Below are positions 18,042 through 27,515 of a DNA stretch of 64,000 nt, in pieces (position 1 is the first letter of the stretch; each line of letters starts with the position of its first letter). The DNA is taken from contig NZ_JAPPWA010000002.1 in the NCBI RefSeq assembly GCF_029815055.1, positions 1,550,001 to 1,614,000 on the forward strand. Reading direction: 5' to 3'. The notes beneath the pieces are model-generated. The model searched no databases, had not been told where the DNA came from, and was given only the letters and a program-made list of their open reading frames with translations. This DNA is from Ignatzschineria sp. RMDPL8A (GTDB lineage: Bacteria; Pseudomonadota; Gammaproteobacteria; Cardiobacteriales; Wohlfahrtiimonadaceae). The translations under genes and the position numbers were made by a program.

Positions 18042-18875
18042 TTAACGGCATTTTTCGGTGATAAATTCGTTATCATTTCCCTGAATCGATTGAATGATTT
18101 TATTGCGCTTACATTCCCACGCTTTAGGAGGATGTTCCGCGTTCCACACCGTCATCAATTTTTTCTCTTGGTCGGCAACATCAAGCTGATAACGTTTTTC
18201 CATATAGAGATAGGTCCGCGCGATCATCCCTTTCACCTCATTGCGAGGCTGGACTTGGCGATTTTTAAAGTCGGTGTAAAACTCACATTTTCCGTATTGA
18301 GTAAATGTCTTCTCAAAATCGCTAAAACGGAAGTTGGAACGATCGCCATTAATCTCACCAACCGCCGGCTGAAGATTGTGCATATCGCCCTCCATTACAT
18401 TAAAATAGGCGTTGTTTTGACACGCTTTCCGCCCGCCCTCTTGCCAGCATCGCAGCTGATTGCCAAAGGCGTACGCAGGCATCACATGCTCCCACTCAAT
18501 CCGGCGCGCGCGCTCTTCATTTTTGCGGATTTTATAGCCACAACTTTTGAGATCAACAATCCCCTTTTTCCCTTCCCAGCTAAAATCACAGCCACAATAA
18601 AATTCTTTCTGCTCAGGGTGATCCTTATAGAGCTGAACCAAACGAGATTTTGCTTGATTAAACGATAATCCCTCAAGATCGATCGGGAAATCAGTCTCTG
18701 ATTGCTGTTGCTCTGTCTTTGGGGAGAGATCGGGTAATTGCAATAAAAAATCATTAAAATAGAACGAAAGAACGAGTAATATAACGCCGATCACCCAAAA
18801 AACGGGATTGTTCTTCTTAAATAATTCTTTCGCAAGATTATCTAAAATCGTTTTTTGCTTCTTTTTCCGTGCCAT
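18042..18875 (-). CDS. endA: Endonuclease I family protein, membrane-anchored
   Basis: A 277-residue protein with the EndA/Dns nuclease core: RRIEWEHVMPAYAFG (catalytic His region), CQNNAYFNVMEGDMHNLQPAVGEINGDRSNFRFS, and a Cys-rich layout (FYCGCDF, DLKSCGY, GKCEF) consistent with disulfides outside the cytoplasm. Unlike classical EndA, the N-terminus is a lysine-rich cytoplasmic stretch followed by one hydrophobic segment (VFWVIGVILLVLSFYFNDFLL), so it is probably tethered to the inner membrane. The ATG at 18875 is preferred to an upstream TTG at 18881. Confidence 0.85.
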   Translation of the reverse strand: MARKKKQKTILDNLAKELFKKNNPVFWVIGVILLVLSFYFNDFLLQLPDLSPKTEQQQSETDFPIDLEGLSFNQAKSRLVQLYKDHPEQKEFYCGCDFSWEGKKGIVDLKSCGYKIRKNEERARRIEWEHVMPAYAFGNQLRCWQEGGRKACQNNAYFNVMEGDMHNLQPAVGEINGDRSNFRFSDFEKTFTQYGKCEFYTDFKNRQVQPRNEVKGMIARTYLYMEKRYQLDVADQEKKLMTVWNAEHPPKAWECKRNKIIQSIQGNDNEFITEKCR

Positions 18876-19058
18876 TTTCAAATATCCGTTTAGTAAACCA
18901 CTGAATCCATCCGGGACTCTATTCTATTGTCTTTACAAATCGTTAATTAACGAAAATATCCTATAAGTTTTGCAAAGAATCGCGAGAAAGCATTATACGT
19001 TTAATCGAGACACTTGGCACCGTTCAATCCTCTCTTGCTACTTTTTTGTCCGATCGAG

Positions 19059-19320
19059 ATTTATTGCCGCCTGTGCGGCGGTTAACTCAAGTAAATTTTA
19101 CTTGGCAATGAATCTGTATTTCTAAGCCGCCTGTGCGGCGGTTAACTTTACGTGGAAGGTAAATTACAAACGAGAAAATTTTCTAAGCCGCCTGTGCGGC
19201 GGTTAACTATGAAAGTAAGGGTTTCCGTCTTTACCGCGAGTTTCTAAGCCGCCTGTGCGGCGGTTAACAAAAACGTTGCTTTGATCCATCGGATGCCAAG
19301 TTTCTAAGCCGCCTGTGCGG
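19059..19320 (-). CRISPR. Type I-F CRISPR array remnant: five repeats, four spacers
   Basis: 28-base repeats, plus-strand form TTTCTAAGCCGCC then TGTGCGGCGGTTAAC, resemble the subtype I-F consensus (the complement ends in CTTAGAAA). Repeats lie at 19059-19086 (first seven bases degenerate), 19119-19146, 19180-19207, 19241-19268 and 19301-19320 (last eight bases replaced). Spacers are 32, 33, 33 and 32 bases. Degeneracy at the left end marks the leader-distal terminus, so the array reads on the minus strand and its leader should lie right of 19320. Instead, coding sequence of cas1 begins there, so the leader and first repeat end are deleted. No cas effector genes are in the window. Confidence 0.95.
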
Positions 19321-19479
19321 AATGTTAAAATAGAGCGATTCCCGCTCGCGCTCGGTAACATATTCAACCCGTCCACCGTTTACAAGCACTCGGCAATGTT
19401 CAAGATAATAGAAATTTGCACGCTTCGAATGCAAAATTGTTTTTAGATCCGATCCATCAAAAAAGGCACGTTTTTTCAT
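19264..19479 (-). pseudogene. cas1: cas1 (subtype I-F) 5' remnant fused to the CRISPR array
   Basis: The first ~54 codons match the N-terminus of type I-F Cas1: SDLKTILHSKRAN, then YYLEHCRVLVNGGRVEYVTE and SLYFNIP. After the proline codon the frame runs into a CRISPR repeat (HRRLRNLA) and a spacer, ending at a TAA within the next repeat. The remaining ~270 residues of Cas1, including the catalytic Glu and His/Asp residues, are absent. The intact start codon has an AAGG site. The junction shows a shared CCG between cas1 and the repeat. The peptide cannot be a working integrase. Confidence 0.92.
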
Positions 19480-19715
19480 TTATCAACCTTAAAAAATAGA
19501 TTTAACATTTAAACATCATATCAATTAAATTAAAAATAACAGCCTTAACGATCAAACCAGATAATTAATGCTCAATTCCACAATAATATCTCTTATCATT
19601 AAGACTTTCTTGCTCGCACTCATTCTATTTTCGCTTATAATATCTGCGTATTTTATTCACCTCACCTGTTTCATATTTTCATATTTAAAATTCAATACTC
19701 AAAAAAAGGATAGAC

Positions 19716-21392
19716 ATGTCTGGAATGACAGATATCGAGATTGCACAGCGCCACACAATGAAGCCGATTGTGGAGGTAGCAAAATCGATTGGAATGGATC
19801 CCGCTCATCTTGATCTTTACGGCAATTACAAAGCAAAGCTCAATCTCCCGTTCAGCACATTTGATGAGACGCCTGATGGCAAGCTGATTTTAGTCACCGC
19901 CATTACTCCAACGCCTGCAGGTGAAGGCAAAACCACTACATCAGTGGGTCTTGGCGATGCGCTGAGTCTTATTGGTAAAAAGACGATGATTGCACTGCGT
20001 GAACCCTCGCTTGGTCCTGTGTTTGGCATGAAAGGCGGTGCAACGGGGGGCGGCTATTCTCAGGTCGTTCCGATGGAGGAGATTAACCTTCATTTTACCG
20101 GCGATTTCCACGCAATTGGGGCAGCGAACAATCTACTCGCAGCGCTCATTGATAATCATATTTTCCAAGGGAATGCTCTTAATATCGACCCACGCCGAAT
20201 TAGTTGGAAGCGCGCTGTAGATATGAATGATCGTCAACTGCGCTCGATTATTAGTGGGCTCGATGGTCGTAAAAATGGGACACCACGTGAAGATGGCTTT
20301 GATATTACCGTCGCGTCCGAAGTGATGGCGATTCTCTGCCTCTCTAAAGACATTGATGATCTTAAAGCCCGTCTTGCGAAAATTATTATTGGCTATACCT
20401 TTGATAATACGCCCGTCACCGCTGGAGATTTAAAGGCGGAAGGCGCGATGGCGGTGCTCCTTAAAGAAGCGCTTAAACCCAATTTAGTGCAGACGCTTGC
20501 CCATACGCCAGTTCTGCTTCACGGTGGTCCTTTTGCCAATATTGCCCATGGATGCAACACCATTTTAGCGACAAAATTTGCACTTAAATATGCCGATTAT
20601 GTCGTGACAGAAGCTGGATTTGGAGCAGATTTAGGCGCTGAAAAGTTCCTTGATATTAAATGCCCTGCAGCAGGAATTTCACCGTCCGCGGTCGTGATTG
20701 TCGCTACCGTTCGGGCGCTTAAAATGCATGGGGGCGTCAAGATCGATCAGCTCAGTAAACCCAATATAAAAGCGGTGATTGCGGGACTACCGAATCTTGA
20801 AAAACATCTCGATACCATTAAAAATGTGTATGAACTGCCTTGCACCATCGCGATTAATCGCTTCCCTACCGATAGTGATGATGAGATCGAAACGATCCAA
20901 AAACGCTGTGCTGAATATGGCGTGAATGTGATTGTATCGAACGTGTGGGCGGAAGGGGGAAATGGCGCGACAGCGCTTGCGCATGAGGTGGTTCGTTTAG
21001 CAGAAAATCACAATGGAAGCTATAAAAAACTCTATAACGGCGGATCGACCGTTGAAGAAAAGCTTCACCAAATCGTGACGAAAGTCTATGGTGGCCGTGA
21101 GGTGATTTTAACTGCGAGTGCCAAAACCGATCTTAAACTGATTGCCGAGATTGGACTTGACCATCTCCCGATCTGTGTTGCTAAAACGCAATATTCCTTC
21201 AGTGATGATAAGAAAAAACTTGGTAGACCCACCGATTTTGCCATCACCATTCGAAATTTTAGAGTCTCCGCTGGCGCGGGGTTTATCGTTGCCTTAAGCG
21301 GCACTATGATGACGATGCCTGGGCTTCCAAGACATCCCGCTTCTGAGCGCATTGACTTAAGCTCGGATGGAAAAATTTCTGGGCTTTTCTAG
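19716..21392 (+). CDS. fhs: Formate-tetrahydrofolate ligase
   Basis: A 558-residue ligase making 10-formyl-THF from formate, THF and ATP. The P-loop [21 protein letters not shown] is near residue 70, followed by [23 protein letters not shown] and [21 protein letters not shown]; the C-terminus holds [19 protein letters not shown]. Length is standard. It is monocistronic, downstream of the CRISPR scar, with an AAAAAAGGAT site. An AT-rich 81-codon frame (19568-19813) overlaps its start and is probably spurious. The 236 bases upstream hold nothing else recognised. Confidence 0.95.
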   Translation: MSGMTDIEIAQRHTMKPIVEVAKSIGMDPAHLDLYGNYKAKLNLPFSTFDETPDGKLILVTAITPTPAGEGKTTTSVGLGDALSLIGKKTMIALREPSLGPVFGMKGGATGGGYSQVVPMEEINLHFTGDFHAIGAANNLLAALIDNHIFQGNALNIDPRRISWKRAVDMNDRQLRSIISGLDGRKNGTPREDGFDITVASEVMAILCLSKDIDDLKARLAKIIIGYTFDNTPVTAGDLKAEGAMAVLLKEALKPNLVQTLAHTPVLLHGGPFANIAHGCNTILATKFALKYADYVVTEAGFGADLGAEKFLDIKCPAAGISPSAVVIVATVRALKMHGGVKIDQLSKPNIKAVIAGLPNLEKHLDTIKNVYELPCTIAINRFPTDSDDEIETIQKRCAEYGVNVIVSNVWAEGGNGATALAHEVVRLAENHNGSYKKLYNGGSTVEEKLHQIVTKVYGGREVILTASAKTDLKLIAEIGLDHLPICVAKTQYSFSDDKKKLGRPTDFAITIRNFRVSAGAGFIVALSGTMMTMPGLPRHPASERIDLSSDGKISGLF

Positions 21393-21443
21393 GATTTCTA
21401 TTATCTGATTATTTAGCTACTGCTGATTCTTCGGATAAACAAA

Positions 21444-21474
21444 AACCTCGTGAGAGTTAGATCATCACGAGGTT
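21444..21474. terminator. Bidirectional terminator between fhs and gatB
   Basis: AACCTCGTGA at 21444-21453 pairs perfectly with TCACGAGGTT at 21465-21474; on the minus strand five T residues follow. The flanking genes converge. Confidence 0.88.
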
Positions 21475-21516
21475 CTATTTTGTTACGCTGTTAAGTTAAC
21501 TTAATAGCAACTCACA

Positions 21517-22944
21517 TTAATCGTTTAATTTTTTCGCGAGCATTTGGTTAATCATTGCAGGATCAGCTTTACCGCGACTTAACTTCATCACCTGGCCAAC
21601 AAAGAAGCCGAGTAATTTAGTTTGACCGCCTCGATATTGCTCAACCTGTTTTGGATTTTTCTCGAGAACTTCGCTAATCCAACCATCGATTGCACCGGTA
21701 TCCGTCACCTGTTTAAGACCATCACGCTCGATAATCTCATCAGCGCTAAGCTCAGAATCTACCATACTGGTAAAGACTTTTCGCGCGATATTATTTGAAA
21801 TAGTTTTATCGCTAATGCGTGCAAGTAGCCCTGCTAAACGCTCCGCCGATACGGTGAAGGCATCGATCTCGATCTCTTTTTCATTTAAGTGAGCCGATAC
21901 ATCGCCAAGAAGCCAGTTAGCTGACATCTTCGCATCAGCGCCGGCTTCCACCATCGCCACAAAATAATCACTCATTACTCGCGAATGGGTTAATACGCCT
22001 GCATCATATTCGGGCAGTTCGTAGGTTTCCATAAAGTGCGCTTTAAGCTCTTCAGGCATCATCGGGAACGTTGCGCGAACTTTTTCAATCGCTTCATCAG
22101 TAATAATGATCGGAAGAAGGTCCGGACAGTGGAAATAACGATAGTCATTCGCTTCCGCTTTTGAACGCATTGAGCGCGTTTCATTTTTATCCGAATCGTA
22201 GAGGCGCGTCTCTTGGACGATCTCGCCACCCGCTTCCAGTACTTCGATTTGACGCTCAACTTCATAATTGATCGCCTGCTCGACAAATCTAAATGAGTTA
22301 ATGTTTTTAAGCTCAGTACGCGTACCTAATGGCGTGCCCGACTTATGGATCGATACGTTCGCATCGCAGCGGAATGACCCTTCCTGCATGTTTCCATCAC
22401 AAATTCCCAACCACGTGACGATCTGATGGAGCTGACGCAGATAAGCAACCGCCTCTTCAGCAGAATTAAGATCTGGCTCAGAAACGATCTCTAATAGCGG
22501 CGTTCCTGCACGGTTTAAGTCAACGCCGGTCATGCCATAAACAACGCCGTGGCGTGAGCTTCCCGCATCTTCCTCTAAATGTGCACGGTTAATGCGAATA
22601 CGTTTTGTCTCACCATTGACCTCAATATCAAGGTGCCCTTCATACACCACCGGCTTATCGAGCTGGCTTGTTTGATAGCCTTTAGGTAAATCTGGATAAA
22701 AATAGTGTTTACGCTCGAAAATCGTCCGGCGTTCCACGTTTGAATTTGTCGCAAGCGCAAATAAAATTGCTTTATCTAAAACCGCGCGGTTAAGCGTCGG
22801 TAATGTGCCTGGCATTGCAAGATCAACTAAGCTTGCTTGTGTGTTCGGATCAGCGCCATAGGCAGTGCTTGAACCTGAAAAGATTTTTGTGTTTGTGGTC
22901 AATTGAGCATGAACCTCAAGACCAATGACAACTTCCCAACTCAT
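21517..22944 (-). CDS. gatB: Asp/Glu-tRNA amidotransferase subunit B
   Basis: A 475-residue GatB, the kinase and tRNA-recognition subunit of the GatCAB amidotransferase. Hallmarks are the N-terminal [15 protein letters not shown], the [19 protein letters not shown] block, [11 protein letters not shown], and the C-terminal helical and YqeY-like domain ending [26 protein letters not shown], which contacts the tRNA. It is the last gene of gatC-gatA-gatB and ends at a terminator. Whether the cell needs Asn-tRNA, Gln-tRNA or both cannot be told here. Confidence 0.96.
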   Translation of the reverse strand: MSWEVVIGLEVHAQLTTNTKIFSGSSTAYGADPNTQASLVDLAMPGTLPTLNRAVLDKAILFALATNSNVERRTIFERKHYFYPDLPKGYQTSQLDKPVVYEGHLDIEVNGETKRIRINRAHLEEDAGSSRHGVVYGMTGVDLNRAGTPLLEIVSEPDLNSAEEAVAYLRQLHQIVTWLGICDGNMQEGSFRCDANVSIHKSGTPLGTRTELKNINSFRFVEQAINYEVERQIEVLEAGGEIVQETRLYDSDKNETRSMRSKAEANDYRYFHCPDLLPIIITDEAIEKVRATFPMMPEELKAHFMETYELPEYDAGVLTHSRVMSDYFVAMVEAGADAKMSANWLLGDVSAHLNEKEIEIDAFTVSAERLAGLLARISDKTISNNIARKVFTSMVDSELSADEIIERDGLKQVTDTGAIDGWISEVLEKNPKQVEQYRGGQTKLLGFFVGQVMKLSRGKADPAMINQMLAKKLND

Positions 22945-22997
22945 AATTTTAATTCCTTACATCTATTAATTTAACGGTGTCTGATTTCGTTCGAATA

Positions 22998-24449
22998 TTA
23001 CGAATATTTTTCAGGAAGTTTTTTGTGCCAATCGGTCACCGTTTGATATTGATGCGCCATCGCTAAAATCGTGGTTTCATCAAATGCACGCCCTACTAAA
23101 TGAAGTCCTACCGGAAGATTGTTTGAAAACCCAACCGGATGGCTGAGTGCGGGGAGTCCCGCTAAGTTTGCGCCAATTAAATTCGCGTCAAAAAGAGAAT
23201 TTTGTACGCCACTGTTATCCGCATCTTTTTGGAATGCCCCTGAAGCCACGGTTGGACCTGCAATCACATCCACTTCGCGTAAAATGGCATTATATTCATC
23301 AGTAATTTGGCGACGAATTTTTTGCGCTTTTAAGTAGTAGTCTTGATAGAGCTCTTCGGTAAGTGCGTAAGTTCCCATGAAAATCCGGCTACGAACTTCT
23401 TTACCAAAGCCTTCAAAACGCGTGCGTTTATAGAGATCTTCTAAATCCTTCGGATCTTCCGCGCGATAGCCATAACGAATGCCATCAAAACGCGATAAGT
23501 TACTCGATGCTTCCGCAGGAGCAACAACATAGTAAACGGGCGTCACTAAATGATGGAGTTTAAGTTCCACATCTACTAGCTCCGCACCAAGCTTTTCATA
23601 CTCAGCGAGGGCATCGTTAACGGCTTTTTCCGTCTCTTCATCTAAGTTTTCAGCAAAAAAGGCTTTAGGAACGCCAATTTTTAAGCCTTTTAGGGAACGA
23701 TCTAATTCATCGGTATATGCCGGAACATCGCGCTCAACTGAGGTTGGGTCTTTCGGATCATAGCCTGACATCACCTCTAAAAGCGCCGCGCAATCTTCAG
23801 CCGATCCGCCAAGCACGCCACCTTGATCAAGGGAAGATGCAAACGCGATCATCCCAAAACGTGAGATTCGACCATAGGTGGGTTTAATTCCGGTTACACC
23901 ACAAAAGCTTGCCGGTTGACGAATCGATCCACCGGTATCAGAGCCCGTTGCCGCAACGACTAATCCAGCGCCAACTGCGGCTGCAGATCCACTTGATGAT
24001 CCGCCTGCAACGCACTCTTCCGACCATGGATTTTCAGTACCACCAAAGAAGCTTGTTTGCCCCGTTGAGCCCATTGCAAACTCATCCATATTAAGCTTAC
24101 CAAGGGAAATCGCCCCCGCCTCTTTTAATTTTTCAGCCAACGTCGCACTATAAGGTGAAGTGAAGTTAGCCAGCATTTTTGACGCGGCCGTTGTTAAAAC
24201 GCCCTCGGTACAAACGAGGTCTTTATGGGCAATGGGAATCCCGGTTAAGAGTGTTTGTTCACCGCGTTTAATGCGCTCATCAGCCGCTTTAGCCTCTTCA
24301 AGCGCGCTTTCAAATGTTTTTGTAATAAATGCATTGAGTTTTGGATCAAATTGTTCAATGCGTTTTTGATAATGTTCGACTAATTCAACACTCGTTAGTT
24401 CTCCGCTATCGAGTTTTTGTCGTAGTTCTTTAATTGTGTATCTATTCAT
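22998..24449 (-). CDS. gatA: Asp/Glu-tRNA amidotransferase subunit A
   Basis: A 483-residue amidase-signature protein that hydrolyses glutamine and passes ammonia to GatB. The Ser-cisSer-Lys triad is visible: IAHKDLVCTEG (Lys), and the glycine/serine-rich AGGSSSGSAAAVGAGLVVAATGSDTGGSIRQPASFCG carrying the cis-Ser and nucleophilic Ser. GIKPTYGRISRFGM follows. Length is typical. It is separated by 14 bases from gatC and 53 bases from gatB, one operon. Confidence 0.96.
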   Translation of the reverse strand: MNRYTIKELRQKLDSGELTSVELVEHYQKRIEQFDPKLNAFITKTFESALEEAKAADERIKRGEQTLLTGIPIAHKDLVCTEGVLTTAASKMLANFTSPYSATLAEKLKEAGAISLGKLNMDEFAMGSTGQTSFFGGTENPWSEECVAGGSSSGSAAAVGAGLVVAATGSDTGGSIRQPASFCGVTGIKPTYGRISRFGMIAFASSLDQGGVLGGSAEDCAALLEVMSGYDPKDPTSVERDVPAYTDELDRSLKGLKIGVPKAFFAENLDEETEKAVNDALAEYEKLGAELVDVELKLHHLVTPVYYVVAPAEASSNLSRFDGIRYGYRAEDPKDLEDLYKRTRFEGFGKEVRSRIFMGTYALTEELYQDYYLKAQKIRRQITDEYNAILREVDVIAGPTVASGAFQKDADNSGVQNSLFDANLIGANLAGLPALSHPVGFSNNLPVGLHLVGRAFDETTILAMAHQYQTVTDWHKKLPEKYS

Positions 24450-24463
24450 AGTTTTTGTGCTTT

Positions 24464-24754
24464 TTATTCGATAACTTGTGGAACGAGGTAAAGACCATTG
24501 TCGGTAAATTCCGTTGTCTTTTGATACTCTTCACGATGATTTGTTTCAGTTACCACGTCATCACGAAGAATCATATGCGCATCATGAGGATTGCACATAA
24601 TCTCGGTTCCGTCCGTATTTTGCTCACGGATCACAGCGATCACGTCCGCCATCTGCTCAAGACGCTTGATCTCCGCATCGATATTTTCTTCAGGAATCGC
24701 CATCTGTGATAAAAAGGCGAGTCGCTCTATGGTATTTTTATCTATTTTCATCAT
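24464..24754 (-). CDS. gatC: Asp/Glu-tRNA amidotransferase subunit C
   Basis: A 96-residue GatC, the small subunit that wraps around GatA and stabilises its contact with GatB. The family pattern is ERLAFLSQMAIPEENIDAEIKRLEQMADVIAVI near the N-terminus and LRDDVVTE followed by GLYLVPQVIE at the end. Its first codons overlap the last 17 bases of ccoS, so the amidotransferase operon is translationally coupled to the cbb3 oxidase assembly genes. Either of two consecutive ATG codons could be used. Confidence 0.93.
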   Translation of the reverse strand: MMKIDKNTIERLAFLSQMAIPEENIDAEIKRLEQMADVIAVIREQNTDGTEIMCNPHDAHMILRDDVVTETNHREEYQKTTEFTDNGLYLVPQVIE

Positions 24755-25004
24755 TTTCTTTACTACTCGTTTTAATCGTATCGGTTCCGGATTCTAAATC
24801 ATCCGCGCTGACGCTTTGCATGTCGGCTTTTTTTGATGTTTGCTCGTCATCATTTGGAGCAATCTCTTCGTCATAAAGAATCATATAGGCCGGGCCATCG
24901 ACGTCGTCAAATTGATTTGATCTCACCGCCCAAACAAATGCGAACCCTATTAGGAACATGCCGGCTAAAGTTAGGGGCAACAATATTAAGAGTACGTTAC
25001 TCAT
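24738..25004 (-). CDS. ccoS: cbb3 oxidase maturation protein CcoS
   Basis: An 88-residue single-span membrane protein needed for heme and copper insertion into cbb3 oxidase. Its membrane segment is LILLPLTLAGMFLIGFAFVWAVRSNQFDDVDGPAYMIL, with the conserved WAxRSxQFDDxxGPA stretch just after it; the C-terminus is long, acidic and Ser-rich (family members are often 50-70 residues). The ATG at 25004 is set by a GAGGAGG site, with a second ATG directly before it. It overlaps ccoI by eight bases and gatC by 17. Confidence 0.9.
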   Translation of the reverse strand: MSNVLLILLPLTLAGMFLIGFAFVWAVRSNQFDDVDGPAYMILYDEEIAPNDDEQTSKKADMQSVSADDLESGTDTIKTSSKENDENR

Positions 25005-27450
25005 CATCTCCTCCTCGTATGCGAAGTGTATTACCAATGACTAAAAGCGAACTAAGGCTCATGCCTAGTGCCGCCATCCAGGGCAATATCACGCCAAACA
25101 TTGCAATTGGAATAGCTACTAAATTATACCCCAATGCCCAGGCGAGATTTTGATTAATTATGCGATCGGTACGTTTTGCCAACACAATACCATCCACCAG
25201 CGGCTCAAGTTTTTGATCTTTCATTAAAATCATATCCGCGGTGGTTTGTGCAAGGAGTGCTCCCTGACCAATTGCGATAGAAACATCAGCTTTCGCTAAT
25301 ACAGGTCCGTCATTAATGCCGTCTCCTAGCATAGCAACTCTCGCGCCATTTTTCTGTAGTTTTTCTACATAGTGAAGCTTCTCTTCTGGCAATAGATCGC
25401 CATGTGCCTCTTCAATGTTTAAGGTTTCATTAAAGCGTTTAACCGTTTCAGTACGGTCACCGCTTAAAATATGGAGTTTATAGCCCGCTTCGCGCAGGGA
25501 CTCCACCGTTTTTAACGTATCGTCTTTTAAGCGATCGAGCAGCGAGAAAGCCGCAATCAATTGATCACCCTTCCCAAGCCCGACCCAAAGCCCATCATCA
25601 AAGCGCTCGTGATGGCCCGTTAGATCAAACCAATCAAGACGCCCAATCTTATATTGGGCGCCATCGACCTCGCCACTAATCCCTTTTCCAACATGGTTAA
25701 GAAGATTATCAACTGCAAGCGGCTCAAGGGATTCATCTTCACTCAATTTTCTAAAGCCATAGGCAATCGGGTGACTTGAGCTTGCTTCAAGCGCAGCACC
25801 AATCTGTTTAATATAGGCTTCATCCATCGACTCATCAAAATAATGAATCGCATTAATGGTGAGTTTTCCTTCCGTTAATGTTCCGGTTTTATCAAAGACG
25901 ATATCGGTGATTTTGCCGAGCGTTTCAAGGGCTCCAGAGCGTGTCGCAATCAGCCCCTTTTCTATAATCGCCTGATTTCCGGTACTGAGCGCCGCTGGGG
26001 TTGCAAGCGCAAGTGCGCATGGGCACGATACGACAAGTACCGTTAAGGTTACGGAAAATGCACGGCTTGGATCAATCCAGTTGTACCAAACAATAAAGGT
26101 TCCTACGCAGGCTATAATAATTCCGAGGACAAAATAGGTTGAGATAATATCGGCAAGTTGCGCGATTTTAGGTTTTTCTGTCATTGAACGGTCAATGAGG
26201 CGCGCCATTTGCGATAGAACCGTTTCAGCCCCAATCGCAGTGACTTCCATTTTAAGCGGTTGCTCATAGTTCACCGAGCCACCAATTAGCCGATCGCCTT
26301 TGCGCTTCTCAAGTGGCAAACTTTCACCCGTTAACAGAGATTCATCCACCATCGCAACATCATCAAGGAGCACTCCATCAAGTGGAATGCTATCGCCCGG
26401 TTTAATTAAAAGATGATCGCCCATCTGAAGACGCTGAGTCGGAACGGGTTCAGTTGATCCATCGGGAAGTAATCGCTCTGCAAAATGCGGCTTAACTTTA
26501 AGAATATGATCTGAGACTAATAGCGCTTTATGGCGAGCATTAGTTTCGAGCACTCGCGCCCCTAAGAGTAAAAAGGCAAACATCGTAACCGATTCATAAT
26601 AGGTCTCATCTTGGCCGGTGATCGTGTTCCAAATACTCCAAATTGTCCCAACAATAATCGCAAGTGAAACGTTGACGTTCATACTTAAACGCCTGTTTTT
26701 CAAGTCATGATAGGCCGCTTTATAAAAACTACGACTCGCATAGGTGACGCATGGAATGGCGGCAAACATATTAAACCAGTTGAGGAAATGGTAGGAGTTT
26801 TGGCTCATATCATTATATTTACCAAAATAGATCCCAACCGCGGTCATCATCACTTGCATTGAAAATAGTGCTGCAATCCCAAAGTCAATTAGGAGGCTCC
26901 GCCACTCTTTTTTAAGTTGTTTCTGTTCAGTCTGTTCATCATAGGGCGTCGCTTCATAACCAAGCTTAATCACCTCCATGAGAATTTCAGAGAGTTTGAC
27001 TTTCTCAGGGTCAAAGGTGACATGGGCTCGATGCGTTGTATAGTTAATATCAAACGCTTCGACCCCATCCATGCTTTTTAACCCATTTTCGAGAAGCCAT
27101 ACGCACGCGGCGCAGACGATATTGTCCACAATGAGATAGCTCTCTTTGAACTCTTTATCGCCTGTTTTACGTGTATAGACAAATTGTTGAGCAATATCAG
27201 GATGATCATAAAACGTCAATTCCCGCTTCAATTCGGCGGGAATTAACTGTTCGCTCATCACAGGGCGTACAGCCCCTGCTTCACGGTGATCATAATAGCG
27301 CGTCAATCCTGACTGCGCAATCATCTCTGCTACTGCTTTACAGCCAGCACAACACATTGGCTGATCGATGCCATCAATCTCCGCATAAAACGGAGGGGTA
27401 CCCTTGATAGGAAGATGGCAATGATAGCATGCTCCTACTTCATTGCTCAT
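24997..27450 (-). CDS. ccoI: Copper-translocating P-type ATPase CcoI
   Basis: An 817-residue P1B-type ATPase that supplies copper for cbb3 oxidase biogenesis. The N-terminus carries the CcoI-type metal region CYHCHLPIKG plus CCAGCKAVAEMI, then a heavy-metal-associated domain with CAACVWLLE. Downstream are the actuator LLTGESLP, the intramembrane CPCALALATPAAL, the phosphorylation loop DKTGTLTEG, HPIAYG, and GDGINDGPVLAKADVSIA. It lies between ccoH and ccoS. A run of four 7-base repeats precedes it downstream of ccoH. Confidence 0.96.
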   Translation of the reverse strand: MSNEVGACYHCHLPIKGTPPFYAEIDGIDQPMCCAGCKAVAEMIAQSGLTRYYDHREAGAVRPVMSEQLIPAELKRELTFYDHPDIAQQFVYTRKTGDKEFKESYLIVDNIVCAACVWLLENGLKSMDGVEAFDINYTTHRAHVTFDPEKVKLSEILMEVIKLGYEATPYDEQTEQKQLKKEWRSLLIDFGIAALFSMQVMMTAVGIYFGKYNDMSQNSYHFLNWFNMFAAIPCVTYASRSFYKAAYHDLKNRRLSMNVNVSLAIIVGTIWSIWNTITGQDETYYESVTMFAFLLLGARVLETNARHKALLVSDHILKVKPHFAERLLPDGSTEPVPTQRLQMGDHLLIKPGDSIPLDGVLLDDVAMVDESLLTGESLPLEKRKGDRLIGGSVNYEQPLKMEVTAIGAETVLSQMARLIDRSMTEKPKIAQLADIISTYFVLGIIIACVGTFIVWYNWIDPSRAFSVTLTVLVVSCPCALALATPAALSTGNQAIIEKGLIATRSGALETLGKITDIVFDKTGTLTEGKLTINAIHYFDESMDEAYIKQIGAALEASSSHPIAYGFRKLSEDESLEPLAVDNLLNHVGKGISGEVDGAQYKIGRLDWFDLTGHHERFDDGLWVGLGKGDQLIAAFSLLDRLKDDTLKTVESLREAGYKLHILSGDRTETVKRFNETLNIEEAHGDLLPEEKLHYVEKLQKNGARVAMLGDGINDGPVLAKADVSIAIGQGALLAQTTADMILMKDQKLEPLVDGIVLAKRTDRIINQNLAWALGYNLVAIPIAMFGVILPWMAALGMSLSSLLVIGNTLRIRGGDDE

Positions 27451-27484
27451 TTCATCTCTCTTTAGTTATGAGTTATAGTTGTTA

Positions 27485-27512
27485 TTAATGCTTAATGCTT
27501 AATGCTTAATGC
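27485..27512. repeat. Four tandem copies of TTAATGC
   Basis: Four perfect, contiguous 7-base units lie in the 65-base gap between ccoH and ccoI, starting about 34 bases upstream of the ccoI start codon. Slippage would alter the distance to the ccoI translation start region or transcript structure; no regulatory role is shown. Confidence 0.85.
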
Positions 27513-27515
27513 GAC

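Noticed and set aside
19568-19813. 81-codon hydrophobic frame upstream of and overlapping fhs
   Set aside because: It overlaps the fhs start by about 100 bases, its hydrophobicity comes from AT-rich sequence, and its second half is an out-of-frame reading of fhs.
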